The position numbers and the translations under genes were made by a program. A stretch of 64,000 nucleotides of DNA, taken from contig NC_084711.1 of NCBI RefSeq assembly GCF_033807575.1, positions 8,866,001-8,930,000 on the forward strand, written 5' to 3'. This DNA comes from Cydia pomonella (Eukaryota > Arthropoda > Insecta > Lepidoptera > Tortricidae). Under the pieces are notes generated by a model. It was not told where the DNA came from, searched no databases, and was given only the letters and a program-made list of their open reading frames with translations. Shown in pieces: positions 37,570 to 49,887 of the stretch. The first letter of the stretch is position 1. The number at the start of each line of letters is the position of its first letter.

Positions 37570-40500
37570 TCAACAACCTTACCCTCATATCTTAATTTAC
37601 GAGTAACCCGGATTCAGCAAAATAGTTTTTATACAATATTTACATTAGTTCAAAAGGTTTTTAATTGATATTTTAACAAGGTTAGTTAAATTACTAAGTT
37701 ATGGCTATTTCGCATTTCTTAGTGTTTAGGAAAAAATGAGCCGATATAACAAAACACGTGCTCATTATTTTTTTCCTGCTTTCTAACATATACTCAAACC
37801 AGCCATTAACTAGCAAGTTGCTTGAGCATCACTTTCTATAGGAGTTAGAAGATTTAGTAACTTTTTAGTACTTTGAAGGACATTTTCTCCTAACAGGCTG
37901 AGTTTGGGAAGCTAAAAAAAACTACGTGTCCGTCATTTTAGACTACTCTATAACACATATCAAAATGAATCAAATCGGAGTCGGACAGTTGGGTACCCTT
38001 CCTTGTGAGTTAAAAGTATAGTGTTATCTAAGTGATCTAAAATCGAATTATTATAATCGTAAAGATGGATTAAGAAGTAAAACAAAATCATTGAAATAAA
38101 ATATTTTTATATCAGTGACAACCCTAAAAAGTTATTTACATGTAAAAATGACACATGTCATGTCATTCATCGGATCTACTTACTAGGATTGAAACTACAG
38201 ATTTTTGCACATTACAGATGTTTAACGTGATTAATAAGTGAAAAATAAAGAACGTAGCCTAAACAATTCCCCGTGTGCATAAAAGTCCCTCATTCTATAG
38301 AGCTAAGATGGTCGGCTCTTTATCATTTGTCACCATGCATGTCACGTTATAACAAGTATGTAAGCGCAAAAATGACGGGTGACAAGTGATAAAAATGGAA
38401 CCATGCTGCCACCGCTGTTCCACTCAATATATCCACAGATGCACTACATATGTACGTATATATCCGTATTATCCGAAATGCTTCCAGCCTTGACACAAAA
38501 ATACAAGAAATTTTAAGACTACTTTATGGGATGTTGACTTAATTGTTGCCAAAAAGGAGATTTTTCGGACAATCACTAAGGACTTTAATTAATAGTTTTT
38601 AACTGAAACTGTGGTTAGAAAATTGATGATTGATAAACAAAACTAATTAATTAAATCAATCGATCACCGAAGTTTGTAATTCATTGCTACTATCAGTAAA
38701 AAAATATAAGAGTTATTTTTGGAAACGACAAAGATTTGCTTGGCTCGGTTCGTAGCCATACGTTGTAGAGCCAAAAATAGGAGGCAAAAACTCGCCGTAG
38801 CACGATAGGTATAGCATCTTGTTCAATGACTTAGTTGTCTAATTTACGTAAAAATATGTAAGTACGGTATATGTGTTATGTATACAGTGTACTACGCAAT
38901 TTTGTCAGCCTGGTAGATAACTAATCGAATACATTAAGTGCCAATGATAAAAGTCAGGAATAGTGTCGCCGAAGGTTGCGGAAACCTGCCCGTATTACAT
39001 AAAATACAATAGTATTGCTGCGAAGTTTATCACAACAGGAAAACATCAGTAGATTTATGCATAGATATGTAACATTGAATAGTCAGGGCAATCGCACTGA
39101 AATACAATAACATGATCATGTATTTTAATGACTTACGCGAGCGCGGGCAAAGAAGGTTATAGGAAGAACCAATATAAACTTACCTCAGACCAGAGAGAAA
39201 TAAGTAAGCATTGAGTGATCACTCCATATGTTTCCCCACTTAATAAATACTCGTAATAAGTTGTACGCGAGGTATGGTAAAAGATATTATTAATAAGTTT
39301 TAAACTCGCTTAAGAGTCCGCAGCAAACTCGGCCGAATTTCACCTTCCCATACAAACGGAGTTTCGTTCTCATTTTATAACACTGTGTTTTGGGATTTTT
39401 CATAGAGAATGACATGAGGTACCTATATCTATGCCTGTATTTAGTTTATACAGCTCCAGCGTATAAAACAAAATAGAGCAAAAACAAGTTTTGTATTAAA
39501 AACTTAAATTTGCTGTATTTTTTAAACTATGGCATCTGAAGCTACACATACCTTTTCCGATAGTAAGTACAAAGTTTCAGAGCAATCTAGCTAGTCGGTT
39601 TCAAATGAGAGCGTAACTATGATTTTATTACAAATAAATGTTCGCAAAGCTCGCTTACAACTTATTATGAATGAGATTTATCTATGTATGGAGTGAGTAC
39701 TCTACGCTTGCTTATTTTTCTACTAATACCCTTTGCTATATAAAGCTTTTACGAAGAGCATGACGTCAAGACACAGGCTTTCTTTTACTTTCTTATAAAA
39801 TTTTCCGCCACGAGCCGGACCAATCGTTGCATCCTACACCATTTTATTTATTATTTTTGTCGATATTTGTAACTTACATGTGTAAAGACCATAAGCGCGG
39901 ATACAATTGAAATGAGTTATCATGATCTCAATTAAATGAAGTGGTAAGTAAGCTAATAAGCTAATTACTGCTACTAGTCTTATAAATTATATAACGAGCT
40001 CCTTTATTTTACCTCGAGATCCGTAACTTTACTACGACGCGAATCAAGGAGCGCACTTAGCGAGGATACTGGACGACCGCTTCTCCATACAAGCGTAGCT
40101 CCCATTTTCCTTTCTAAATATTGACATTCATTGTATATTAACCATAGCCATGCCCTGTCATTAGATTTTTATCAATTTTTAGTGTTCCGTAGAAAATTTT
40201 GTTCACGGAACACTAATGGAATTACTTTGGTTTTGCAAATTGGTTATATGCGATTTTTGATCATTATAAGGGTTGGCTGCAAAAAAAACATTTCTATACA
40301 ATTTTTTAAAAACTTCTAGAGTATTCTTATAATACTTTTCTGATGTTAATATACCTATACATCAAATTGCGTAAAAATATTTTCTGTAATGCTAATGTCC
40401 AGAGATAAAAATGGGGACTACGTTTGAATGGAGAAGGGGTCACGTGACATCATCCCCTTTCCTCTTAAAGGATGACTCACGCTAGAACGTGCAGAGTCCG

Positions 40501-41100
40501 GCGGACACTTCGTTTTCTATGACAGCTGACCGGTGATCACGTGATGTTTTCTACTGAAAACGAAGGGTCGGACGCCTTGGGCCGGACTCGGAGTAACTTC
40601 ATAGCATCTCGCACTGCTCTACGCATATCCCCGAGCATTAGCAATGCTCGGTGAGTGATTGCAATAACACCCATGCCATGATGAGTACGATGACGTCGCA
40701 AGGATAATAACGTTTACCTTGACATTAAGCTAATGTCAGCTTGGCGCCGGCACCCGTCTGCGGCGCGTGCGCTTACATAACGTACTAGTGTTGGACTCGA
40801 GTCTGTGGAGTCTTTACATGACTATACCATACAGCAAACCTACGGGATAACATTACCAGTTTACAGAGATTTGCATTTTACCATAGTCATGTGTGTAAAT
40901 ACTGAATCTGCATAAGTCTTGTTTTAAATTTTTACACTTTAGTTATTTTATTAAGTTCGAGTGGACAACCTTTTTAATTTGTCATTAGGGACCCATTACC
41001 GAACGATATTAGACTAATATTGTGTAAGTATATTTTTGATATAACCGCAAAATTAAACTAAGACGTAGAGTTTAGCGCTATAAAACTATTCTGAAAGATT
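37570..41100. other. Intergenic, nothing but dispersed repeats
   Basis: Apart from the repeat at 38311, only short frames are seen. At 40490-40605, CCGGCGGACACTTCGTTTTC and an inverse form a weak foldback. Confidence 0.5.
38311..38416 (+). repeat. GTCGGCTCTTTAT repeat, copy 2
   Basis: Same block as at 1230-1346 (opposite strand) and 59920-60030. Confidence 0.65.
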
Positions 41101-41109
41101 TTTCTAATT

Positions 41110-41200
41110 TAGTCAACTTAAAAGTGGCTGTGACATAAACGGACAGACAGAATCTATAAGGGTTCCGTTTTTTGCTATTTGGCTACGGAACCCTAAAAAG
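41110..41200. repeat. GGGTTCCG-family short fragment
   Basis: AAGGGTTCCG at 41159 and CGGAACCCTAAAA at about 41186 face each other a few bases apart, as if the middle of a copy was deleted. Confidence 0.45.
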
Positions 41201-41212
41201 GGGCAATTGTAT

Positions 41213-41730
41213 TTCGTACATCATAGTTACTTGTGACAGTTGTGAACTTGTGCCGTCGAATCATTAAATGTATGGAAGGTAGAGGCAAGGAACAGAATCT
41301 CCTTAGGCAGAACTGTACACTGCAAAAGTGTCCAGCTGTCAGCTTTAAATAATAGTTCCAAGTCTCTCCAGAGGAGCGCTAGAGTAGCTAAAAACCTAGG
41401 CGTTATTGACGGAGTGAAGTGCGCTGTCTATGATTAGATTTTTTTCTCAAGTATTCTAGGTATTGTAGCGCCACCTATTTATGGTTTTTTGCCGGACATT
41501 TTTTAGTATATGGAGATTCAGTTTCTTGCCTCTACCTTCCATAATTAAATGCGACGTTTTGAGTTAAGACAAAGTAGTGATACATTGCTTGCTTGAATTA
41601 TTTTATATGGGAAAATAAACGTCGTCTATTTTTTTATAAAACCTATAAAAGTATGTTCATTAAAGCCTAAACTAACTACCCTATGGTTATGCGGTCGTAT
41701 CTAAAAAACACACTGTATATTAGTCCACGA
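41213..41730 (+). repeat. Older repeat hosting hAT-like MITE copy 2
   Basis: Its blocks ACTTGTGACAGTTGTG, ATGCGACGTT, TACATTGC and GGTCGTATC are in the same order as at 51645-52310. The MITE at 41271-41543 interrupts it and the RTE insertion seen in the other copy is absent. Confidence 0.65.
41263..41551. mobile_element. hAT-like MITE, copy 2, with 8-bp target duplication
   Basis: The element at 41271-41543 (273 bp) starts TATGGAAGGTAGAGGCAA and ends in the inverted form, matching over about 32 bp with two differences. It is flanked by ATTAAATG at 41263-41270 and 41544-41551. It shares internal blocks with copy 1, such as CGTTATTGACGGAGTGAA. Confidence 0.9.
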
Positions 41731-41964
41731 ACTGTCAAATCGTTTGTATTACTATGGCAACACACTAATAACATTAAACTAAAACCGTTCGGGAAATGGC
41801 CCCCCGTAGTCCTTTCTTCAGAAGATTGATGTATTTTTCACGTGCCACAATTTAAATAAAATATTGGGGGATTTTTGTAGGTACTCTGTATTTTTATATT
41901 GAGTCGAGTTACGCGAGATACAACACTATAAAGTGCAGTATATAAATAATGTGCAGGGTGCGAA

Positions 41965-42090
41965 GACAAGATGCCAATCGTTAACGCTCCGTAGCGAACG
42001 AAACGCAGCTGTCTCTGTCGCACTAATATGAAATAGTGATAGAGAGAGACCTACGCTACGCTACGGATCGTGAACGATTGGTATCTTGTC
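41965..42090. mobile_element. Short foldback MITE
   Basis: GACAAGATGCCAATCGTTAA at the left pairs with TTCACGATCCGTAGCG-flanked CGATTGGTATCTTGTC at the right. A very common lepidopteran hairpin style, from recollection. Confidence 0.6.
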
Positions 42091-43099
42091 TACACACCTT
42101 GAACACACAGGAAGCGGAGGCTGCATTTACCGCTCTGTCATTATCGGCGAATAACTAATGTTATAATCGTAGTCTAGTGAGATTAAGTATGTTGTTTACA
42201 TTTAATTAACTGGAGGTTTATTCAGAAATGTAAAATGTAATGTCAATATTGTGACTTTTTCATATTTATTTTAATACAAGTTTTTCAATACAGCGGTGCA
42301 CAGACATAACGCGTACAAATTCACATATCTGTCTTCCCATCTGTCCGTCGGTATGTCACACTTATTTTATTCAGGAACTTATAAGTATTTAGGTAAGAGC
42401 TTTATGTAAGTTATGAATATGGTGTATTTTGTTTGCAAAATTTTGTAGTAAATGTTAAAAACAAAGGAGAACGCACTTTGAGCCAAAGATCTACACAAAT
42501 TTGATTCTACTCTGATTTAATAGTGACTAAACTAGCTCCTTAACAGGGAAGAATAGCTTTGCGATCCTAGCGAAATAACGGTATTTTTTCTTTGAAATTC
42601 CATTTCGAGAGAAAGCGTTTTCCACGAAATAAATCTTAACAATGCATTTTAATTTTGATGTCGATCGCTTCAGCATAATATATTCTAGGTTTATAGGTGG
42701 CTTTATGCAAATTAAAAAAAAGGAAAACCTATAAACCTAGTTTTTCATTGTGTCAATAACATACTAAAAATCATGGAGAATGGAGAATATTTAGAAGTGG
42801 TTTTTTTTTCTTTTTGTATACGTCGACGATCACGTGGTATACCTACTTCCCATTTAATCTAAAAAAAAAATTAGCGACAGAGTACAATTCAGAGCACCTA
42901 TGTAATACAAGCGAAAATACCCATAGGTAAATAGAACACGTGACATTATATATTAGTTCTCACCAGTAACGACTGTTGTAAAAAAAGATATCAAAACTTT
43001 ATTGTGAGTGTTGTTTATTGTAACAAGAAGATGTACGTCGTAGAAAAGTTTAGGCTTATTATACGACTGTGTTTTTCCAGGGACAATCGCCCTCACCCG

Positions 43100-43235
43100 T
43101 TGCAAGAGCTCAACGAGGGGGGGCGGGTTTAGGGTCGGCAACGCGTATGGAACTCCTCTGGAGTTGCAGGCGTACATAGGCTACGGAGACTGCTTACCAT
43201 TAGGCGGGCTGTAAGCTTGTTTGCCACCGACAATT
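43100..43235 (+). repeat. GGGTCGGCAACGCG repeat, copy 1
   Basis: CGAGGGGGGGCGGGTTTAGG, GGGTCGGCAACGCG, GAGTTGCAGGCGTACATAGG and TTGTTTGCCACCGAC recur at 52466-52606 and, shortened, at 63392-63477. It is possibly the 3' end of a larger element. Confidence 0.7.
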
Positions 43236-43304
43236 ATTTGTTATGAAACGGTTATAGACATCATCTGTCAGTTGTCAATAGTGACATTTCTGGTTAAGGC
43301 CCCG

Positions 43305-43803
43305 TAGTTAGTGTTCTTCTCTCACTCTCACTGAGCGTAAGCGTGAGCGAGATGGATGTGCAGATCGCGGATATCATGTATTTGAATTTTTATTTGTTGT
43401 AAGTTAGAAGAAAACACTGAGTTCCCTCGAAAATAAAGTTGCGCATATTTAAAATAATATTATATGCATAAATTGTAACAATTTTTAAAGTGCATTTTAG
43501 ACATGTTCGTGACTCTTTTCTACCAAGCGAAAGTCAAATAATCAGGATTTAAAAAAAAGTAATCACTGAGTTCCAAAGCAATTTTTATATTTTTAGCTTG
43601 TGTGCATATATTGTTACAAATTTTTAAGTGCATTTTAGACCTATGTTCGTGACTCTTTTCTACCAAGAAGTCAAATGATTAGAATCGCTGAAATCCCTAG
43701 AGAAAATCCTCAAGATTGCTAATAAATTTTTTGGCAACCGTATTGTTATCTAAAAACGAGATACGAATTTCCAAAAACTGCGCTCTCTCAACCTGCGGCA
43801 CCT
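43305..43803 (-). repeat. Inverted-pair repeat, - copy with internal duplication
   Basis: It is the reverse-strand partner of 37240-37566, about 6 kb away. Inside it a block with TTCGTGACTCTTTTCTACC occurs twice, at about 43508 and 43648, so a segment of about 130 bp was duplicated here. Confidence 0.6.
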
Positions 43804-44337
43804 TAAAGAAACCCATACCAGTTTCATAACAAGATTATGAAGTTCGATTGGAATTCAAGTTCCAAAGTCTATAACTACTTAAAGATAATTAACTTCTATT
43901 TACTATGCAAAGTTTGATGAACTCATAAAATTTATCGCTTTGTTTTTATTTGTATTAAAGGATGAGTAGGAAATACCTACTTGTAAAGAAACTCGTCACA
44001 ACAAAATTAAGTTTCCAGCCATCAAATGTACTCTTGATAAGTGGGAAAAAAAATGGTTATCTCACATAAAAATGTCTATAGATGTATTATTTATTTGCAC
44101 ATTAAATTATAGTACAAATGGCAATAGGGTAGTATGGAAGATTTTCAATGATTGGTTATAGAAATGTTTGATTCAAAACTTTTCTTTTAGAAATTGTCTA
44201 TTTAAAAGTGCTTATCGCACAAACCGTCCCGTGCAAATTTGCACTGCAAAGTTTAGAAGTGCTTACCTAACTGAACGTTACTGATCAGAAGACTGATATT
44301 AGCAGGCATATTCACGAGGGGTATATTTAGTGAAGTC

Positions 44338-44567
44338 TGGCCTAGTGAGTGCCTGCCCATAAAGCTGATGGTCCTGGGTTCGGATCCCGATAAGGGATTT
44401 GTGTGATGAGCATAAATAATTGTTCCTGACTCATGTGTGTTTTCTACGTAGGTATTTAAGTATTTATATAAATATTATATTGATCGTTCTCTGAGTACCC
44501 ATAAGTCCCATAACACAAGCCTTCTTGAGCTTACTGTGGGGCTCAGTCAATTTGGGTAAGAATGTCC
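44338..44567 (+). repeat. tRNA-derived SINE, copy 3
   Basis: The head has CTGGCCTAGTGAGTG and B box GGTTCGGATCC; the tail has CCATAACACAAGCC and CAGTCAATTTG as in the other two. It is more diverged than copies 1 and 2. Confidence 0.7.
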
Positions 44568-44569
44568 AA

Positions 44570-46395
44570 CATTTGTTTATTATAAGTTTTTGCAGGATCT
44601 TCAGCTACAGTGATGATGATCTAAATACTGCATGTTATTAGATATTTTGAGTTTGTCCATTTTGTAATTAATTTTTGTTTTGTTATTAAAGGACATTTCA
44701 TTATTAGTATTTATAAGATAAGATATCAAAGTATTGTATTTTTTGTTATTTCGAAATTAACCATTTTATTTAATCATTCAACATTATTTTTGATGTTTTG
44801 TTTTTAGGCATATTTGCTTGGGTACTATTTGTAATATTTGACGACATAATCAATAATGACTCATCGCTGGTCTACCTCTCAATTACCTGTAGGCGGTTGG
44901 CATAAATTAAAAGTAAGTATTATTAACTTAATTGAATCCAAAGATTTAATTTTGTGTGACGTTGCCTGATGAACAGGTACTTACTACGGCAATTAATCAG
45001 TATAGCCACTTAATAATTTCATTTATAACTAGATTTCCAGTTTTTAATTTATGCCTTGGTCAGTCTATTGTCCGAAAAGAGAAATGGTAATCGGTACCTC
45101 GTGGATAGTGTCTAGTACTGAGACCATTTTTCCTTACTTACCTAGGTATCTTATTTTTCCTTAATACAAAATAACTTAGTAATGCGTTCTTGAATCTCCA
45201 ATCTATCTCCAAGCTTATCGTAAGTTGATTACGTTATTGGCGAAAGTTATTACAGTGTAGCATTACAACAGGTTTTGCGGTGATCACCGACCGACCGGGT
45301 CAAGGCCGAGCCGAGCTTTACAAAAAGTGGTTTGGCGCCCAGAGCACATTCTTAAACACCAGACGAAACCAATAAATTGTCTGTGTCCATGTAATAATTG
45401 GAATTATACACGTTTTAATAGGATTTATTCCATTAATTTAGTGATACGTAAACATGTATAATTTACGATGGTGCGCGTCTGCCATGCCGCACAGGTGTCC
45501 GATTCGTTGTTTACCGGAATGCTCCGACGCTTGGTTATTTGATCCTGCTATTCATGTATTGCCGTATATACCTACTGTTCTTTGACAACTTAGACTATTT
45601 GTCACGGAAAAACTTTTGCTCACTTTGGGAAATAATGTCGCATTTTATTCACTAATTACCACCTTACGGGGAATTACGCGACTAACTAAATTCGCTGTCT
45701 TTTACGTTCTTCCTACCTTGAACTAAAGTAGGAAATTAGGAATGTGTGAAAATTGACGTTGAAACTAATGACCGTTTATTTTTATGTTGTAGTGCCAAAT
45801 TGAGAAGGTCCTCCACTGACTATCGCATGTTGCAGTTTTTTTCCAGCAAAATTTACTTTTAGGTATAAATAATCGAGGGTTAGACGTAAACAACCTAACG
45901 TTGTTGTTATTAGCCGCCTGATTACGTTAGTACATACATAGTAATATGTGTACATAGATATGATAACTGTTTACCAGGTTTGCTTGTACGTGATTACATG
46001 TAATTGTTTGCGTATTTTTACATTAAATTTGTAATTAATGTGTTTACCTACTTGTGCTTATATTAATAGAATATATTGACCAGGTACCTACTTGACTGGG
46101 TGTAACTTTAAACTCATGATTAAGTATATCCTTATTTTTTAATACTTTGTAGAGTATTGACTTGTTAATATGTAATATTTAATTCACATTCACTGAGCTT
46201 ACTGCCTATTTATAGAATTATAGTGAAATGTATTTCACTGCCTATCATCAAAAATGTGTGTAATGTAACTTTCACATTGCACAATATTGTATACCTATTC
46301 TATACAAATTAGAAACAATTAAAATATAAACAATTAAAGACTTAATCCATATAATATTTTGCCCGATTTGTGGCAACAGCAAATTAAATGAAACG
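44570..46395. other. Intergenic, nothing recognised
   Basis: AT-rich; a short GC-richer stretch at 45275-45350. No gene. Confidence 0.5.
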
Positions 46396-46585
46396 TTAAG
46401 CTATTATTGAAGAAGAAGAAGCGCTGGCTGGACGTCGTGACAGCGGACATGGAAAAGAACAATATCACACCTGAGGATGCCGAAGAACGGGCAAAGTGGA
46501 GAAGATTAAGTAGTAAAGCGGACCCTGGCGCTAAAAATGAACCCGGGAAAATGTTAGGTTGAAGAAGAAGATTAAGCTATTATTG
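46396..46585 (+). mobile_element. Tiny RTE insertion (162 bp) with 14-bp target duplication
   Basis: TTAAGCTATTATTG flanks the insert at 46396-46409 and 46572-46585. The insert encodes the very end of an RTE reverse transcriptase, KRWLDVVTADMEKN then ERAKWRRLSSKADP, and finishes in a GAA simple repeat. Everything upstream of the last ~45 codons was lost. Confidence 0.85.
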
Positions 46586-46661
46586 GGTCACACTCACAAT
46601 TAAATTATTGCGAGAAATCGGTAGCGTTTCCATCAACCTTAAATTATTACTTGTATATAGA

Positions 46662-46693
46662 ATACTGTCAAGTGGTACCCCACTTGACAGTAT
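46662..46693. repeat. Perfect 14-bp hairpin
   Basis: ATACTGTCAAGTGG is followed by TACC and its exact inverse. Confidence 0.75.
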
Positions 46694-46747
46694 CGACTTA
46701 AGACAATATTTTTTACTCTGAACTATTCTAGCTACTTGATTGAAAAA

Positions 46748-46785
46748 AATAGTATATTATTGCAGAGGCCGTGAAATGGCAGTTC
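46748..46785 (+). repeat. Acceptor-like repeat, copy 2
   Basis: The same 24-bp block as 18883-18906, then about 14 bp of weaker similarity (EAVKWQF against EAGKGQF), then the retrotransposon C-terminus. Confidence 0.5.
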
Positions 46786-46789
46786 ATAG

Positions 46790-47124
46790 ACTGTCCTGAG
46801 CTGGTAGGACGAACTGTTAGACTCGCTATTCCATTTGTGCCCAAAAATCTCCTGCGACCGCGAAGTCACAAGTTTTTGGCCGTCCCAATTACACGCACTG
46901 TAGCACATAAAAACTCGCCTGCTGTGCGGGCTCTAAGGCTGCTGAACTCCCTTCTGTCATGGGCACCAGATTGTGATATGTTTGCAAGTCGATGGACGGC
47001 TGTGTATCAAATGTTTTTCCTAGTATGTAATCCTATTATATAATCTGAATTGTACAGTGCTTTGGTCTTGACTGTAATGCTGTATATTATTATGTTTCAA
47101 AATAAAATAAACAAAATAAAATAG
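46790..47124 (+). pseudogene. Non-LTR reverse transcriptase C-terminus with A-rich tail
   Basis: The frame from 46771 to the stop at 47041-47043 includes DCPELVGRTVRLAIPF, then HKFLAVPITRT and SPAVRALRLLNSL followed by DMFASRW. This layout (two short helices, an arginine-threonine turn, P.NR-like and D.F near the end) is that of the C-terminal tail of Jockey/CR1-type reverse transcriptases. An A/T-rich tail ends at about 47124. The 5' boundary with the repeat at 46748 is not resolved. Confidence 0.6.
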
Positions 47125-47472
47125 ATAAGATTTGATTTTGTCGGATGGTGCATAGATAAATGTTTTTGAATCAAAGAATAATAGATAATTGTTTTATGTT
47201 TAAAATAAGATATTTAAAATCTTCTAGAATTTCTATACGAGTATAAGGAAAGCCCCCAAGCCTCCGGCCGATCTAAAAGGGTTACACGTCTTTCTAACTG
47301 GCTGGAAGAAGTGAAAAATAAGTCAAAAAATAAACGGCTAACAAACATGCCAAACGTAGTAAGTACCCTTACTATGTATTGAGTGTATATACTTACCTGT
47401 ATTTTCTGTATGAATATGCGAAATATATACCTATATAAATTGAAGTTTAACTTCCAAAGCATTATTGCTCAT

Positions 47473-49562
47473 AAGGGTGTAGCAGGATAGCCTAGGAAAA
47501 ATTGCCCCCAGCGATTTTGGGCCGAAACTGTAATCAAACGATGCCTTTTGGGGAGGTTATACTCTGCACAAAGTTTCATCCCTCTGTTACCCCCTGGGGG
47601 TGAAAAAAACCCGATTAACCCCAAAACTGTTTTAATTATTTTTTCCTAAACTATGAAAGTGACGAATTTCAAATTTCGTACAAATATTAATAAGACTAAA
47701 AGCTATGTGCTAAAAAAATATTAACCCCCTAACCATTGAAATTCTTGTAAAAAAAACAAAAATAAAAAAAGAATCAACCTGTATATCAAGTTTGGCTCAT
47801 GGTACCACACCATTTTTTTTTTCAAAAATGAACCAGTTTATATTCTACATGATACAAAAGTTTCATGGACCTACTCCAGAAGGAACATTGCGAAATTAAT
47901 ATGTATTGGCTCTTTGGTGCGTACTATTCATTGAACTCCCACTAAGAGCCTTGCATTATTAATAAACAATGGCTTGCGATCGGACCGCTGCTCGTGCCCG
48001 ATTTGAAAAAGGTGGGGATAAAGAAGAATGAATCAAACTCATTTGTACATGGATCTCAAGTTTGGCTCATGGTACACACACCATTTTTTTTTTTCAAAAA
48101 TGTACCAATTTATATTCTATATTATATAAAAGTTTCATGGGCCTACTCCAGAAGGAACATTGCGAAATTAAAATAAACGTACTATTTCGTAGCTACTAAT
48201 CATTATACTCGTATCATGCTTAATACGCAACGTCTCGGACCCGAAAACAAAATAATTTAAAAAAAACCGGCCAAGAGCATGTCGGGCCACGCTCAGTGTA
48301 GGGTTCCGTAGTTACACTTCCGTCACAATAAGCTAAACTGGAGCTTAAAGTATAGTAAATTCTTAACCAAGGGATGAAACGGTACCTTTCACGTGAGTTA
48401 AACAAATAGGCAAATTTGCATAATCAGTACCTAATTTAAAGTATGTCTTTTTACTATGAAGGGGAAACTTTTTGCGATAACTCAAAAACAGCTAAACTGA
48501 TCATGTCCGCTATAGTTTTCATTTAATGTCTTTCTTAAGCTCTACTTCCACGATTTTTTTAATTTTTTTTGGACCTATGGTTCAAAAGTTAGAGGGGGGG
48601 GGGGGGGACTATTTTTTTTTCTTTCGGAGCGATTATCTCCGAATATATTCACTTAATCAAAAAATGTTTGTTGAAGACCCCTATTAGTTTTGAAATACCT
48701 TTCCAACGATACCCCACACTGTAGGAATGAAGCAAAAAACAAAAATTCACCCCCACTTTACGTGTAGGGGAGGTACCCTCAAAAAAATTAAATTTTTAGA
48801 TTTTATTGTACGACTATGTCGGCTTTATTGGTTTATATATCCATGCTAAATTTCAGCATTCTAGCACTAACGATCACGGAGCAAAGCCTCGGACAGACAG
48901 ACAGACAGACAGGCAGGCGGACATGGCGAAACTATAAGGGTTCCTAGTTGACTACGGAACCCTAAAAATGTTTTTATAAATACAAATGAGTTTGATTCAT
49001 ACTTCTTTATACCCACCTTTTTCAAATCGGGCACGAGCAGCGCCAGCGGTCCGATCGCAAGCCATTGTTTATTAATAATGCAAGGCTCTTAGTGGGAGTT
49101 CAATGAATAGTACGCACCAAAGAGCCAATACATATTAATTTCGCAATGTTCCTTCTGGAGTAGGTCCATGAAACTTTTGTATCATGTAGAATATAAACTG
49201 GTTCATTTTTGAAAAAAAAAAATGGTGTGGTACCATGAGCCAAACTTGATATACAGGTTGATTCTTTTTTTATTTTTGTTTTTTTTACAAGAATTTCAAT
49301 GGTTAGGGGGTTAATATTTTTTTAGCACATAGCTTTTAGTCTTATTAATATTTGTACGAAATTTGAAATTCGTCACTTTCATAGTTTAGGAAAAAATAAT
49401 TAAAACAGTTTTGGGGTTAATCGGGTGTTTTTCACCCCCAGGGGGTAACAGAGGGATGAAACTTTGTGCAGAGTATAACCTCCCCAAAAGGCATCGTTTG
49501 ATTACAGTTTCGGCCCAAAATCGCTGGGGGCAATTTTTCCTAGGCTATCCTGCTACACCCTT
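47473..49562. mobile_element. Large foldback element with 575-bp inverted arms
   Basis: The left arm (47473-48047) and right arm (48981-49562) are inverted copies that agree except for scattered substitutions and small indels, including a 6-bp indel near the GGACCGCTG site. Both outer ends begin AAGGGTGTAGCAGGATAGCC. A partial tandem copy of the arm (48055-48175) and a nested repeat (48264-48964) fill the loop. No protein-coding frame is seen. It may be a non-autonomous foldback transposon or two copies inserted head to head; no target duplication is obvious. Confidence 0.8.
48264..48964 (-). mobile_element. GGGTTCCG-family repeat, nested full copy
   Basis: This ~0.7-kb repeat starts and ends with TAGGGTTCCGTAG-like inverted motifs and has a CTGT/CCGT tetranucleotide run near its 5' end and AACCGGCCAAGAGC at its 3' end. 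It matches 57104-57780 in the opposite orientation through most of its length and lies in the loop of the large foldback. Confidence 0.75.
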
Positions 49563-49887
49563 TGTGATACGAAAAATGTGATCAGTCCTTTAATCACATG
49601 AAGCTACTCCACCAAATTGAGGGCAGCGCCTTCCTACCCTTGACCTGGCGTTGCGCAACCACTCGCTCCCGAATACTAAAGAAAGATGCGCCGCTGAAGG
49701 CCGATACGTGACGGCCCTGATAAAAATGCCAGCCAAAATATAACAGCAAAAGTAACCTGTTTTATCGGTAAAATAAATAATTAGCATTTATTAGTAACTT
49801 GCACTTTTTATGTAACTAATGCCTGTCACGCTATGAAATGACGATATGATTATTTAAACTCATTATGATTTTCGACATGCACTTTTA

